Origin: Rhexocercosporidium sp. MPI-PUGE-AT-0058 | Lineage: Eukaryota; Ascomycota; Leotiomycetes; Helotiales | NCBI GenBank assembly: GCA_020746875.1 | Contig: JAGTJL010000006.1 | Coordinates: 620,001-684,000 of the forward strand | DNA length: 64,000 nucleotides | Direction of reading: 5' to 3' | Shown here: positions 22,009 through 33,024 of the stretch, piece by piece | How the letters are laid out: each line of letters opens with the position of its first letter | Position numbering within the stretch: position 1 is the first letter of the stretch | Position numbers and translations under genes: made by a program | Notes under the pieces: generated by a model | Seen by the model: only the letters and a program-made list of their open reading frames with translations | What the model was told of the DNA's origin: nothing | Databases searched by the model: none

Positions 22009-23869
22009 TCATTTCAACACATCCGTCCCATCACCCCTTACTCGTTCTAGGAATTCATCCACAATCTCTTTATACATCACAGGCTCATACGCCACAAACC
22101 ATTCATGAAACCAAGCTCTCCAGCCCCACCATCCAAATCCACGATCCGGTCTCTTCTTCCAAGCGACTCTACCTCGATTCGTTCTAACTCCCAGCTCCTT
22201 TAGCATAACATCCATCCAATCCCTGATTTCTAACACACACCAAAGGATGTTTCTCCGACCGGGATATCGTTTGAGCATAAACGCATTTTCCAAAGCGACC
22301 TTCTTGTCCATGTCTTCCTTCGTGCCGAGTAAAGCGTCTGGTAGCAAGCCTTCAAGGTAGGCAATTGCCCAGAGAGTACTGGTTTCGGCGAAAAAGCCGT
22401 GTAGTGTGTTTGACAGATGGCCTAGGAATACGATGCTACGATCGCCTTTCGATGCAAGCTTTGGGGGAATGATCGTTCGAAGAAGTCGGAATTGGGTGTT
22501 TGGTCGTTCCCGAACAGCACTGGTCGGGGCTGTGGCAAAGATGGGATACAGGTCCATGATCTGCTTGTCTGCAGCGGTATCTATCTTGTCCCAATACGCG
22601 GCCTCTGAAATTGATAAATGTGTTCTTGGGTACTGGCAATCCAAGCTCGGCCTGCAACGTATTGCTGAAGAAGGGGATGGTTTCGGCTTGCCACCCCGTG
22701 GCGAAAATTACGGCGTCTGCCTCAACACTGGTTCCATTTGTGAGCTGGAATGAGTTTCCGTTGATTGATAAAAACCGAGGTTCGAGAGACTTTGACAAGC
22801 TTGCCTTTGTTGATGGGTCGAAGAACTCTAGATCGTTCTTGTGGGCTACAGAGAGACCGGTCGGACTCCACAAGATGCTATAGATAAATCAGTATATGCA
22901 TGCGCATTAAATAACATATGGGATACTTACTTGTAATAGTGGGTTTTAGCAACTTTGCGTTTTCACTCTTCTCGTATCGGTCACCAAGTCCTTGCTCGGT
23001 GAGCTTATTCCAGAAGGCATAGAATAATCTCGTGCCAAACCTGTTCCTACCACTCAAGTAGAATCGATCCCACCATCCTCTATATCCGTCCAGGGTCGGA
23101 CTATGATACTCCATGACTCGACAGAGAGAGATCTATGATGCTGATTTACCGCTTGCGAGTTTGGCGTTCAAGAGCATTCCTGCACTAGCACCGTCCTCGC
23201 GGATGAGCTAGTGAACTGTTTTGCCTGCCCTGGCACAGGTACCGGCTGCTTCGATGGCGGACTTATTGCCTCCCACTACCACGACAGACTGGATATTTTC
23301 GGATATGATATCTTCATGGCATTTGTGCAAGTCTCTGGCATGAATGACAATGCCCTGAAAAGCGGAAATGTCGAGGTCGGGCATTTTCGGTCTAGAATGA
23401 AGCCCCGTAGCCACAAGCAGTACATCACAGGTCATGATATCTTCTTTCACAGTGCCAAAATCCTCTTCCATGACTTTGGTGAGCAATTCCCATCCCTTCC
23501 CCGATCTCGTCACATTCAACACTTCGGTTCTGAACTGAATCCGTCGAAGGATGTCGAACTTCTTGGAATATCTTTCTAGGTATTCGTGCATGACATCTCT
23601 AGGAATATCCGCCCATTTCGGCATCCCAAACTCTTCTGACATCTGTAAATCAGAAAGCTCAAACGCTGGAGATGGCAGATCCGTCACTAGACAAGCATAG
23701 ACGCGGATGCACTCCAGACTCCCCCAATGGAGGTATCGGAATCGACAATCGTTAGGTTAACATCGGGGTTGATTTGTAAATATGTTTTCGCTGCGACGAG
23801 CCCATACATGCCTGCGCCAATGATGATGACATTTCGCTTCTCTGCTGACAGAGTGGAAGGTTTAGACAT
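22009..23869 (-). pseudogene. Flavin-dependent monooxygenase (FMO-like), multiply broken
   Basis: The start at 23869 (MSKPSTLSAEKRNVI) leads into the FAD motif VIIIGAGMYGLVAAKTY and SIGGVW. Near 23701-23712 the homologous frame shifts by one base (RVYACLVTDLPSPAFELSD follows in another frame). The second dinucleotide motif VVVVGGNKSAIEAAGTCARA is present, then an in-frame TAG at 23210-23208 interrupts KTVH-LIRED. A second in-frame TAG lies at 23135-23133. A plausible intron occurs near 22865-22935. Another frameshift near 22620-22645 separates FATGWQ and ELGLPVP from EAAYWDKIDTAADKQ, and the rest runs to 22009. Four independent lesions make this a pseudogene rather than a sequencing error. 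Confidence 0.85.
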
Positions 23870-24541
23870 TGGAAAAATGCAGAGGAGAGAACAGTGAAGA
23901 AAAACCAAAGCCAATCGCGCGAGTTGTTGCTGAGCAAGAACATCTCAGGAAGATCAAGATGCGAAGGACTTGCTTTATCGTCATCTTGAATCGTGATAAT
24001 CCCGAGCGGGCATCCACTTGTTGATTTGGTATGGAACGAATGATGTTAAGACGCGGTCAGATCGCGGCACTGGCTGACCGCGCTGACTTCGTTCGGGGAA
24101 AACAATATCCACACAGCCACAGCCGACCTCGGGCTTGTCCATACAACTATGTTATTGTAAGATTGCGGAGAATGCGGCTGGTGGTGTCTGAGACTTCTCT
24201 TGATATATTAGCTTACTTGCGAAGTGACGAAGGTTGGATATCGAGACTCAAAATGGGGAGAAGCCATTGAGTTAGCGAAACACACTACCATACTGTAAGC
24301 CACCTCGAACACCCCCACCCACTTCTCTGCATTTTAGTTATGAAGTCTCGCAATTTTCCATTGGCAGTCGAACACAAACTTTTCTTTCTTCGTTCCCAGG
24401 TCGACTAACCTTGCTACTCTTGCTCATGCAGTATTCACCCTCGGCTCACCCGACTCACCTGAGCAGCCTGAGTAGCCTGAGCATGCTGAGCACGAAAACT
24501 CGTCTCGTCATGCCTTTAAATTATCTCTGATAATAGACCTA
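23870..24541. other. Intergenic between monooxygenase pseudogene and HET gene
   Basis: About 670 bp, the upstream region for both divergent units. It holds a 4-copy tandem 9-mer at 24458-24493 (listed separately). Short frames here lack motifs. Confidence 0.4.
24458..24493. repeat. Four tandem copies of a 9-bp unit
   Basis: Consecutive units cctgagcag, cctgagtag, cctgagcat and gctgagcac. The array lies about 50 bp before the first ATG of the HET gene, so it is in the core promoter or 5' leader. Confidence 0.7.
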
Positions 24542-26623
24542 ATGGCTTCTCGACTTGAATTCATTTTTATCCTCGGAGACTGGTCGTGTGGGTGTTGGGC
24601 TGTACCGCTTGGCTTGATGCCAAGCACGCCAGCGCCTACTTACATACCTAACCCATTTCCTACAACGCCGCCCTCCATGAAACACCCCTTCTTGCTAAGA
24701 AAGTTATTCGATGTGTATAACGCGGCCGATCCAATACCCTGTATCATAATGAACTCATCATCGACTACGGGTGCTGCTGTGCAAGCTCAAACTGAGAGTC
24801 ATGAGCATGGCAATGGACACCTAGCCGGCGAAGTATTTACCTATTTGCCCCTCAATTTCACCTCAAGCTCACGCAAGACTCGGTTCCTTAAGCTCCTCCC
24901 AGCCACAAATCTCAAAGACGAGATCCGTTGCACAATCTATCACAGCTCCCTTGATGACTTCCCTGTGTACGAAGCACTCTCATATGCGTGGGGCGGTGAG
25001 GTGGCGGACGATCCGCAACCAATTTTCCTATCATATGAACAAGATGACAGTGGTAGTATGGTGTTAGAGACATCTGGCGAGAGAAAAGAGCAAGCAAATC
25101 TTGGATCTGAGGGACGATTTCAAATCACTCCCAGTCTTGACGCTGCCTTGCGGCACATTAGACTCTCAACCTCATCACGGACAGTATGGACTGACGCTAT
25201 CTGTATAAACCAGAAGGATGAGGCGGAGAAGGCACACCAAATTGGATATATGCGGAATATCTATCTTGAGGCTCAGCGGGTGGTTGCTTGGCTTGGGGAA
25301 GAAAAGGACGCCATGGAGGCTCTCAAATTTCTCGGCTCGATATCTTGGGTTGCGCCCGACTGTAGCAATTACATATTCGATGAAAAGGATACTCCCAAGT
25401 GGAAAGCATGCGATGATCTATTTGGAAGGGAATACTGGAAACGAAGTTGGATTCTACAAGAGGTGCTTCATCACAAGGAAGTAATATTCCACCTTGGCAT
25501 AAAGACAATATCTATCGATGATATGTCTGCAAACTTCGACAAGTATTTCTTTACCAAGCTGAATTTGGCCTCCGAACGCGATTCAATGGCTCTCAACAAA
25601 TACAAATCGAAAGACTTGTCTGAGCTAGGGAATTGGCGCTATGATGGATGGTTTCGAGCAACTGCGACCTCTGAATCTGCACCCGACACACTCTTTACCA
25701 TGCGGGAACAATTAAAGAACCCCGATGCCGAAGCACCTCGCCTCTCCAAACTGCTCCACATGTATCGAGATCAGCAAGCTACACACGCGCGAGACAAGAT
25801 ATACTCAATGCTATGCATGGCTAAGGCTGAATATACGATTCCAATCGACTATAGAACACGCGAAGAGGGAGGCTTTAGCACTGGAGATATCTACACCATC
25901 ACAACCCGGCAGATGCTTACGCGAGTCCTTATGGTATTGCTTTGGGTTGAATCACCAGATAGAAATATTGCTTCCAACCTAGACAATGGCACATTGCCCT
26001 CATGGGTGCCTGACTACACTACCAAGCAGCCCCTTACAACTCGCACTATGCACACCACATACGATTACTTCAGTGCCGACAAGGGATTTCCTGGTGGGTT
26101 GTCCTCAAAAAACACAGATCCATCACTTCCGAACAACCACCCGCTTTTCGTGGTTAGGGGTATCTATGTGGCATGCATTACCAATACGCACTATACCTAC
26201 GTAATAGGCAACTGGATTGTGAAAGATGATTTCAAGGATTTCCATCTGCTCAAGTTGATACAATACGATCGCAACCCATCACTGAGGATAGGAACGGTGG
26301 AGGGAAAGGGCGGTTTTTTGCCACAAACAAGCAATGGCAAGCCAACATTGGACATCTCTTTCGAGAATACTAGTTGGGGTCCTTGCAAGGCCGAGGTAGG
26401 AGATATTATCATCGTAGCAGCTGGATGCAAGATACCAATTGTTTTGAGGAAGCATGGTGAGCAGTACTTGCTTGTCGGTGGGTGTTGGCTGGTGGACAAG
26501 AAGATCAAAAACCTTAGGAACCTGCAGGAGAGGGATGATGCCTTCTCAGGTCTCATGTATGGTGATGCAGTCAAAGAAGTAGAAACCAGCAGTATAATAG
26601 TTGAGGAGTTTATACTGTGCTAG
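24542..26623 (+). CDS. HET-domain protein, complete (693 aa or shorter)
   Basis: Intronless gene for a heterokaryon-incompatibility domain protein. The domain includes VYEALSYAWGGE, then an insert rich in acidic residues, then TPSLDAALRHIRLS, TVWTDAICINQKDEAEK, YMRNIYLEAQRVVAWLGEEK and REYWKRSWILQEVL. The region after it (RDQQATHARDKIYSMLCMA, GTLPSWVPDYT) matches the usual downstream part of HET proteins. The tail (VGDIIIVAAGCKIPIVLRKH) is similar to that of the 911-aa gene at 7474-10209. The first ATG is at 24542, but the 70 residues before MNSSSTTGAA (24749) look non-conserved, so the true start may be 24749. No lesions. It belongs to a different subgroup from the 911-aa protein. Confidence 0.87.
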   Translation: MASRLEFIFILGDWSCGCWAVPLGLMPSTPAPTYIPNPFPTTPPSMKHPFLLRKLFDVYNAADPIPCIIMNSSSTTGAAVQAQTESHEHGNGHLAGEVFTYLPLNFTSSSRKTRFLKLLPATNLKDEIRCTIYHSSLDDFPVYEALSYAWGGEVADDPQPIFLSYEQDDSGSMVLETSGERKEQANLGSEGRFQITPSLDAALRHIRLSTSSRTVWTDAICINQKDEAEKAHQIGYMRNIYLEAQRVVAWLGEEKDAMEALKFLGSISWVAPDCSNYIFDEKDTPKWKACDDLFGREYWKRSWILQEVLHHKEVIFHLGIKTISIDDMSANFDKYFFTKLNLASERDSMALNKYKSKDLSELGNWRYDGWFRATATSESAPDTLFTMREQLKNPDAEAPRLSKLLHMYRDQQATHARDKIYSMLCMAKAEYTIPIDYRTREEGGFSTGDIYTITTRQMLTRVLMVLLWVESPDRNIASNLDNGTLPSWVPDYTTKQPLTTRTMHTTYDYFSADKGFPGGLSSKNTDPSLPNNHPLFVVRGIYVACITNTHYTYVIGNWIVKDDFKDFHLLKLIQYDRNPSLRIGTVEGKGGFLPQTSNGKPTLDISFENTSWGPCKAEVGDIIIVAAGCKIPIVLRKHGEQYLLVGGCWLVDKKIKNLRNLQERDDAFSGLMYGDAVKEVETSSIIVEEFILC

Positions 26624-27296
26624 CTGGGAGGAAGGGTTTATGGCAATGTACATCCAAGCACCAAAACGGAACCAGCGGAATTGACTTATATAGTTAATCA
26701 TAGAGGCCTCTGATGTCAACTGCTTTGATCCAAATCAACATCTCTCAGAACAATCAGTTATGGCAACAAACTTACACGACTAACAAGGCCGTCAGTCAAC
26801 TCAGCCAAAACAAGAGCAAATGAAAAAGAAGATGAATGAAAGAGTCTTTCAAATTTTTCAGACAGAGAGCTTGAGTTTTGCTTGAATTTCCCGTAGTTGA
26901 AGTCAACAGGAACATCAGGCTCCAAGTCAAGATGTCGCGATGTTGAGCTGTGGAAAGAAAAGGAGGCTCAGCTGCGCCACACTGACGCCAATGGGATACC
27001 CAATCATATCCGCTCACAACATAGATCCCGACAGGTCAATAGTCTCATCATGGATTTCCGAGGTATGAATGTGGGAGTGATGAGAGGATAAGAAGTCTTG
27101 CGAAGCATATATTTTCGAACCGTTCTACGAAGGAGGTGGATTGAGATTGAAACCCGCCGAAGCACAGATTTAAACTCATCTAAAGCAGAGCATTCGCCTC
27201 CTCCCGAAGAATTATGTTGAGTCGCATAGTTACAAGGCTATCTCCTGATGTATCGTTTGGCTTTCCCACATGCTGCACATATTATACCAAAAAAAC
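26624..27296. other. Intergenic, convergent 3' ends of HET gene and permease
   Basis: About 670 bp between two convergent genes. No gene is recognised. A short frame at 26897-27091 has no motif. Confidence 0.4.
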
Positions 27297-29973
27297 TTAG
27301 ATCCTCTCGCCCCTTACACTAAGCGAGCCATAACTCCTCAGTCTTGCCCTCTCCAGTTCATCTCTAGTATATGTCGAAACATCCGAAACCCTTTCACTCT
27401 TTCTCCTCCCTTCCAACATCGACGCAGGAACCGGCTCACTGTGTACCTCAGTAGCAGGACTCACGGGCAGCTCGTACTCTAGATCACGCGTGAGCGGGGA
27501 ATATGATCGGGAATCCATGGAGGCGTGGGAAGGCTCGTGCTGGAGATGTTGTGAGTTTGATGGGCGCATGGCGGCGAGCTGCTCGGCTGTGGGAGGCATC
27601 ATGATGCCGCCTGGGAGAGTGGATGGTGTGTTGCCGTTGGGTATGTGGCCGTTTGGAGGCGGCGGTGGTGAGGGTTGCTGGTAGGGGTGTATTGGTATGT
27701 CGTGTGTGTGGTTAGCGGGGGGTGTTACTGGCGTTGGCAGAGGACCTCTTCCTTCGATGAGGGAGTTGAGAGTGGTCAGGGTCGCGCGAAGAGCTTCCCA
27801 GCTGCCAAGCTTGACATAGCTACGGCGGTGCCATAGTTTGAGCGCAATAAATATGACTGTTAATAGTCCTGGCTATAATGGTGTATATTAGCACGCTGTC
27901 AAGTAACCCTCGAAAATGGGAAGAAGTGAGAAGCAAGGGGCCGCGGGCAACGGGACTTACACCAAGATAAACGGTCAAGGCTTTGAGTCGCAATTGATCT
28001 CCGTTCCACATGCTCACACTGTTGAGCACAAATACAATTACCAGACAGGATATCAAACCAATATACGCTGGTATTGGTTGCAGACTTGCGGCATAGCTGG
28101 AAAATCCGGTCTGTGGCCATCGCTGGAATCTTTCCATGTGCTCGCCAACGAGCTCGTGCCTATGTATCGACAACCTACGACTACTATTAGCAGCCGTGTC
28201 TTGTTGAAGTCTGACTAGTAAAGGTTGAATGCCAGTGGCTTACCATTTGTTATAGCGAATGAATGCTAGACATTGAGATGCCCATACGAGGACGCATCCC
28301 ACGCTACCAACAGCCACCAACACCTCCTGTACCTACTTGAATTAGCAAACTCTTCAGCATCGTCGCACTAGTGACAAACATACTTCATCTTTGGTGTATC
28401 CAGAATGGAAACGAACGAACGGAAGCCAGCTAGAAAAAATGATGCAAGAAATCACCAGCGACCAAACGGGGATCCGCGTCGTCGGCGACACAGTATTCAA
28501 CTTCGCGAAAAACCGCACAATTATGTTTGTGTCCGTTTGGCTCAGGTCTCGAGTAAGACCATACAAAGTTCTTGACGCAACGTAAAGTACGGTATTGGCA
28601 GTGCTCAGTCCAGAGTAGACCAAGAATCCAGTTAGAACACCGGGGAGTGTTTCCAAGCCAACCTCCAAAACTGCAATCACAGGCGCCGCAGTGCTTCTCG
28701 ACGAATTATGCCAGTCGCTTCTAGGGAAGTGTCCGAGGGCAGAATCCGTATCGTTGAGATTAACTAGATCTTGGCCGAAGAAATGGGGCAGGTTTTGGTT
28801 GAACCATTCGATGTTGGCTACGAAACCACCAATGCTAATCATGTAGATGGCGAGTATTATGTATGCGATATGTTTTGTTGGCCCTTTGAGGCGACTAGGA
28901 TCGGAGGCTTCGAAGGCTGTCACAGTAACGAGCTCGACGCCGATGTAAGAGAATATTGCAAGTGGAATCGAGATACTGTCATGATTGGTTAGTTAAGCTG
29001 TGGATTATGCGCGACGAAACACCTACAGCACAGCCTTCAGGTGTGTCGTTGCCACATTTGGATTGTTTCGAACGCCATCGTCGAAGACTATAGAAAGTAA
29101 TTAGATCACAGACGAAAGTTCAGAGGGATAGCTGCGTGGCCATACATTCGCTTCCCAATTTCCCAACGCTCCCAATACCTATAGAGATCAGCTAACCAAT
29201 ACACAGGTATGAGTCTCTGGGAGGTACTCACTCCCATAGTTGATGCACATCATGATAATAAAGATAGTCGATACAAGCACAACTTTGATGATACCTCCAA
29301 AGAGTTCGATCCAGCCAAACAGCTAACGGACAGTATGTCAACAAAAAGACGGTCTCGTCTCAGGAAAAGAATAACTTACTCTAATACCTCTCGAATTGAT
29401 CAAAAACACGGTGAACAGAAAAAGTGCCAGCGTAACGTTCAAGAGAGGATACGTGATGTTCCAATACGACAAGAGGTCGGCAGACCCAATGATAAGAGCC
29501 GCGAGAGTGACAGCGTAGGTGTACCTAACCTATCAATCAGCTTAGTCCCATCTCAAGTATACGCGTAACCCACCAATATGTGATCCCAACTACAATCGCC
29601 AAATCTCGATCGACGAAAGCCCGAACAAATTCTATCATCGCGTTTGATATAGGCCACAACACAGTCATCTCGCATATTCCTTCCATCACTGCGATAGCTA
29701 CTACTCCAACTACTCCGAACGCGATCAGGACCCCGCCTGGTCCCGATATGGCGAGGACTTTTCCACTAGATGTTGCAAATCCAAGGCCGATCGTCCCACC
29801 TATTGTGATGAACTATACATAGTTAGTTCAGGTTGTCCACTTCACTCTCAAAACCTGCTTACCAGAATTTGGTAAGTACCCAGCCCACGGCTACAACTCA
29901 GGGGTCAGTCTGTGGTCTTTTCAAGTAGGGCGAGGGGTTTCGTACACCAGGCTGGGACGAAGCTGCCGTCCAT
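27297..29973 (-). CDS. Amino-acid permease (APC superfamily, fungal YAT-like)
   Basis: Plasma-membrane amino-acid/proton symporter type, with about eleven short exons. The likely start is ATG 29973 (MDGSFVPA), spliced to RGLGTYQIL and then ITIGGTIGLGFATSSGK, the conserved first helix. Further exons give VMEGICEMTVLWPISNAMIE, YAVTLAALIIGSADLLSYW, LFGWIELFGGIIKVVLVS, FSYIGVELVTVTAFEASDP, TVLYVASRTLYGLTRDL and then IPAYIGLISCLVIVFVLNS near the last helices. The C-terminal tail is hydrophilic, Ser/Pro-rich, ending RARLRSYGSLSVRGERI. Many exons are tiny, so exact boundaries are approximate and some small exons near 29000-29200 are uncertain. The substrate is unknown. The core is intact. Confidence 0.85.
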
Positions 29974-30469
29974 TACCAACTGCTGCCATTAAAAGAGCGT
30001 GATTGTCAAAAGTTGACGCGTAAAAGCATGATACGACCGAGCCAAAGTAAAAAAATCCAGCTCAAGGCTCAGGGGGAAGCTCTGGACTATAAGGCTGACA
30101 CCCGAATTAAGAAATCGGGATGTAGCGGGCTACTTAGTCTCGATCACACATCACGAGTGATAAAAGGGGCCATGTTACACCTCTTTGGCCTTTATCCAGC
30201 AAATCACAGGAGAATTCAAGCACTAGGCGCATACCCATATGTCTCGAACGAGATTCAATACTTTGCTCTGGACGCCGAAGGCGCCCCAGACGTCCAGACC
30301 GAGAGGGTGCTTCGTGATTTGACACCAACACCTGGGGAAAAGGGCTCAGCCGCAAGATGGAGTCATCCCGCTCTTGGGACTGGGATATATTAAGAGCCGT
30401 GTGTCCGCCACACGGCGATCTTTTGTCTCCCACCTCTCAAGCACTACTGACCCAAAGTCGACCAAGAGA
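29974..30469. other. Intergenic upstream of permease and small three-exon gene
   Basis: About 500 bp, divergent promoter area. A 126-codon frame (30028-30393) crosses it but has no recognised motif and lies where promoters are expected. Confidence 0.35.
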
Positions 30470-30798
30470 ATGGCTACCGTGTTCAAGTTCACTACCGAGT
30501 TAAGAGACACTGGCTACATTTCACGGGCAGACTTGAAAGCCAAACTCGTGGAGGTATTCGGAGAGGGTGACTACCAGGTCAAAGTATGTTTGAACCAGTA
30601 CAATGCCTGACCGAAATTTTGACAATTTTTCGCAGACGAAACAAGAAAGATGGGTGTACTTTGCGCCCAGGAAGCTGACATCTGTAAGCTCTGTCCCGAA
30701 ATTGCACCCTGAATGAACTTTACTGACTCGTTGAAACACAGGAAGAACTGAAGTGCGTCGTGCCAGGCCGACATTTGCCCTCAAGAGCAAGGCGTTAA
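30470..30798 (+). CDS. Small conserved-looking protein, 72 aa, three exons
   Basis: I do not recognise a family. Exons are 30470-30583, 30636-30683 and 30742-30798, all with GT-AG ends (gtatgt ... gcag, gtaagc ... acag) and all joining in phase 0. The product begins MATVFKFTTELRDTGYISRA and contains a repeated acidic/basic pattern (LKAKLVEVFGEGDYQVK, then ERWVYFAPRKLTSEELK, ending VVPGRHLPSRARR). No signal peptide or membrane segment. The consistent splicing of three short exons with one frame argues that it is real although it is tiny. It is upstream of, and parallel to, the CorA-like gene. Confidence 0.6.
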
Positions 30799-31245
30799 CC
30801 TCAAGCAGGTCAATCATGAATCGAGACGAGGAAAGCAGCTGAAAAATGGACTTTCCACACGTCTAGAAGGAGATGAAGATGGGACGATGAGGTGTGCTGG
30901 GTGGCATCCTCATTGGGGAGCTGTCTGCAAGGCTTTCCTTTTTTAGTTGCCGCTGTCAATATATCGCGTAGAAAACGCCACGAGGCTTTTTTTGCAACGC
31001 ACAAGTGAAACCATCCATTTGAACTGGCGGCATTGTACGCCCAGCTCGGGCTACGAGACGCATTGTTTGCGTGATCACCGGAGTCTTCGTCAGGCGGATT
31101 CGCAGGTTGGGTTGGGCTGTGAAGCACAGTGTGACACCGCCACTTCACAGCGCACGTAGACGCTGTAAAGACATGAATATCAACGAGCCGCACGTAAAAC
31201 GATAAATTATTGACTTCTGCTTATCGATACAGACACACCACCGTC
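30799..31245. other. Intergenic upstream of CorA-like gene
   Basis: About 450 bp with no gene recognised on either strand. Confidence 0.35.
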
Positions 31246-32984
31246 ATGACGATTGATAGCGAGAAAGAGATCGCGCCTCCAGAATGGCTTCGGTATCCCG
31301 CAAACTTGAAGAATTGCGACGCGATTGTTGTAGATGGCGACGCCTGCATGCAGCACCTAGACCGACTATCAAAGGTACTATTTTCGAAGAATACGAAGCT
31401 GGAGACTATCGCATTATCACCGGGCTTAGACATTAAGAGAACGACGGTTCAGAACGAAGATGGTTTGGATGTGTTTTTGAGAGAGGCTTCAGCTCCGGAA
31501 CTGCAAATTATGTATTGCTACCCATCCCCACGTGATCATGTCCTATCTTCCAAGCACTTCTAACTAATTTCTTTAGTTCGATTTCACAGAAGCACTCACT
31601 ATCGCCATTGGGTATCAGTAAATCTTCTCTACTCAAGATCCTTAGCCGGTATCAAATATTACCCGAGTTCGTCGACGTGGTGTCTGGGTTTGGGGACAAG
31701 CAGAGCTCGTCAGACGAGGTATCTGAACCTGGGATGTACAGCAGCTTGGACGGGTCGAATTATGGTATTTATTCAATATTTTCTTCCTTCTTCACAATCA
31801 ATGGTAATGAGTTGCTAGAAATTTCCTACCAGGTCCGGTATATGGAAAGAAACAATCGCTCTCACGGCGACCCCTGGTCCCTCAGACAGACAGGCGTATA
31901 TCACAAATATTCAGCTCTCAGCGACGCAGCAGCGACACCAACAAATCTCTGGATCCTTCTTCACCCTATGCAGAACTCGGTGGTTTCTAAGAGGCTAGAG
32001 AATATCACAGCCGAGGATATACGCAACGATGCTAATCCTCTACGGTTTCACCTCTTGATAACTTCATCATATATCGACAACTGGAGGATGTATCTACATG
32101 ACATGACGCGGGAGTTCTTGGAGCTGGTAAGCATCCCTAATTCTTCCTCTAAAAATTGGATTGGTTACCTAAGAACGATGTTTGACGAGTGGGCCTCATT
32201 AGGAGTCCAACCTGATGACGAGCGAGCTCCGCGATCGGGAAGAATACACAATGTTGAACTTCGACACTTTACAAACTCTCCGTCACTTAGCTGGGAAACT
32301 GATCCCCATTCCGGCAATCCTTCAAGCTTCCATCAAGACGATCAAATCCATATCAGCGATGGTAATCACATTAGGAACCACAACTGATCTGACAAGGACC
32401 GCCCCTGAGAGTAGAAAGACGCAATACCATTTACAACTCTGCCAATCTCGACTAGAAAGCTACTTGGAAAGTTGCTATGTACTGCAAGCGAGGATCGAGA
32501 ATATGACGAAGTTTGTAAGTAGCGGCAATCGCGAACTAGAACATGGATTGAGCTAACTAGGAAAAGTTGGCAGATGGCTTGAATCTCCAAAATCAAGAAA
32601 TTTCCGCGGAGTCCAACACCCATTTGATAACGTTGACAAAAGATACCGTGGATGACAGTGCTACTGTTCGAGCAATCACTGTTGTGACACTGTTATATCT
32701 TCCTGCGACGTTTGTTTCCGTAAGCAACCCCATGGTTCTTCCCGCCTCGAGCGTTCGATGGATATAGACATTAATTAGCATCGGTACAGGGACTTCTAGG
32801 CTCGAATCTCTTCAACTTCAAAGACAGTACCTCGGACTTCCAGATCTCCAAACAATTCTGGATATATCTTGCCGTCACCCTACCCCTCATGCTTCTCACA
32901 ATTGGATATTGGAAGTTCAAGACCCACCAACAGAAGAGGAAGAAAAGAGGTTTGGAAGTTGCACAAACGATGGCCACCGTATAG
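31246..32984 (+). CDS. CorA-like Mg2+ transporter family protein
   Basis: Membrane protein related to CorA magnesium channels, 493 aa. Exons are 31246-31511, 31577-32126, 32203-32514, 32561-32719 and 32790-32984; all introns have GT-AG ends and preserve phase. The N-terminal domain is cytosolic and fungal-specific. The region ISYQVRYMERNN ... LWILLHPMQN is followed by a helical stalk (ARIENMTKFEKLADGLNLQN). Two C-terminal transmembrane helices are visible: AITVVTLLYLPATFVSGLLG and IYLAVTLPLMLLTIGYWKF. The loop motif, GMN in true CorA, reads GSN (LLGSNLFNF), so ion selectivity may differ. The C-terminus is short and basic. It converges on the kinase gene, with only about 40 bp between stops. 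Confidence 0.85.
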
Positions 32985-33024
32985 TTTCATGAAGTTATAT
33001 GTGTATGATTCGACAATATACACT

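Noticed and set aside
30028..30393. 126-codon plus-strand frame between permease and small gene
   Set aside because: Sits where a divergent promoter is expected, with no recognisable domain.
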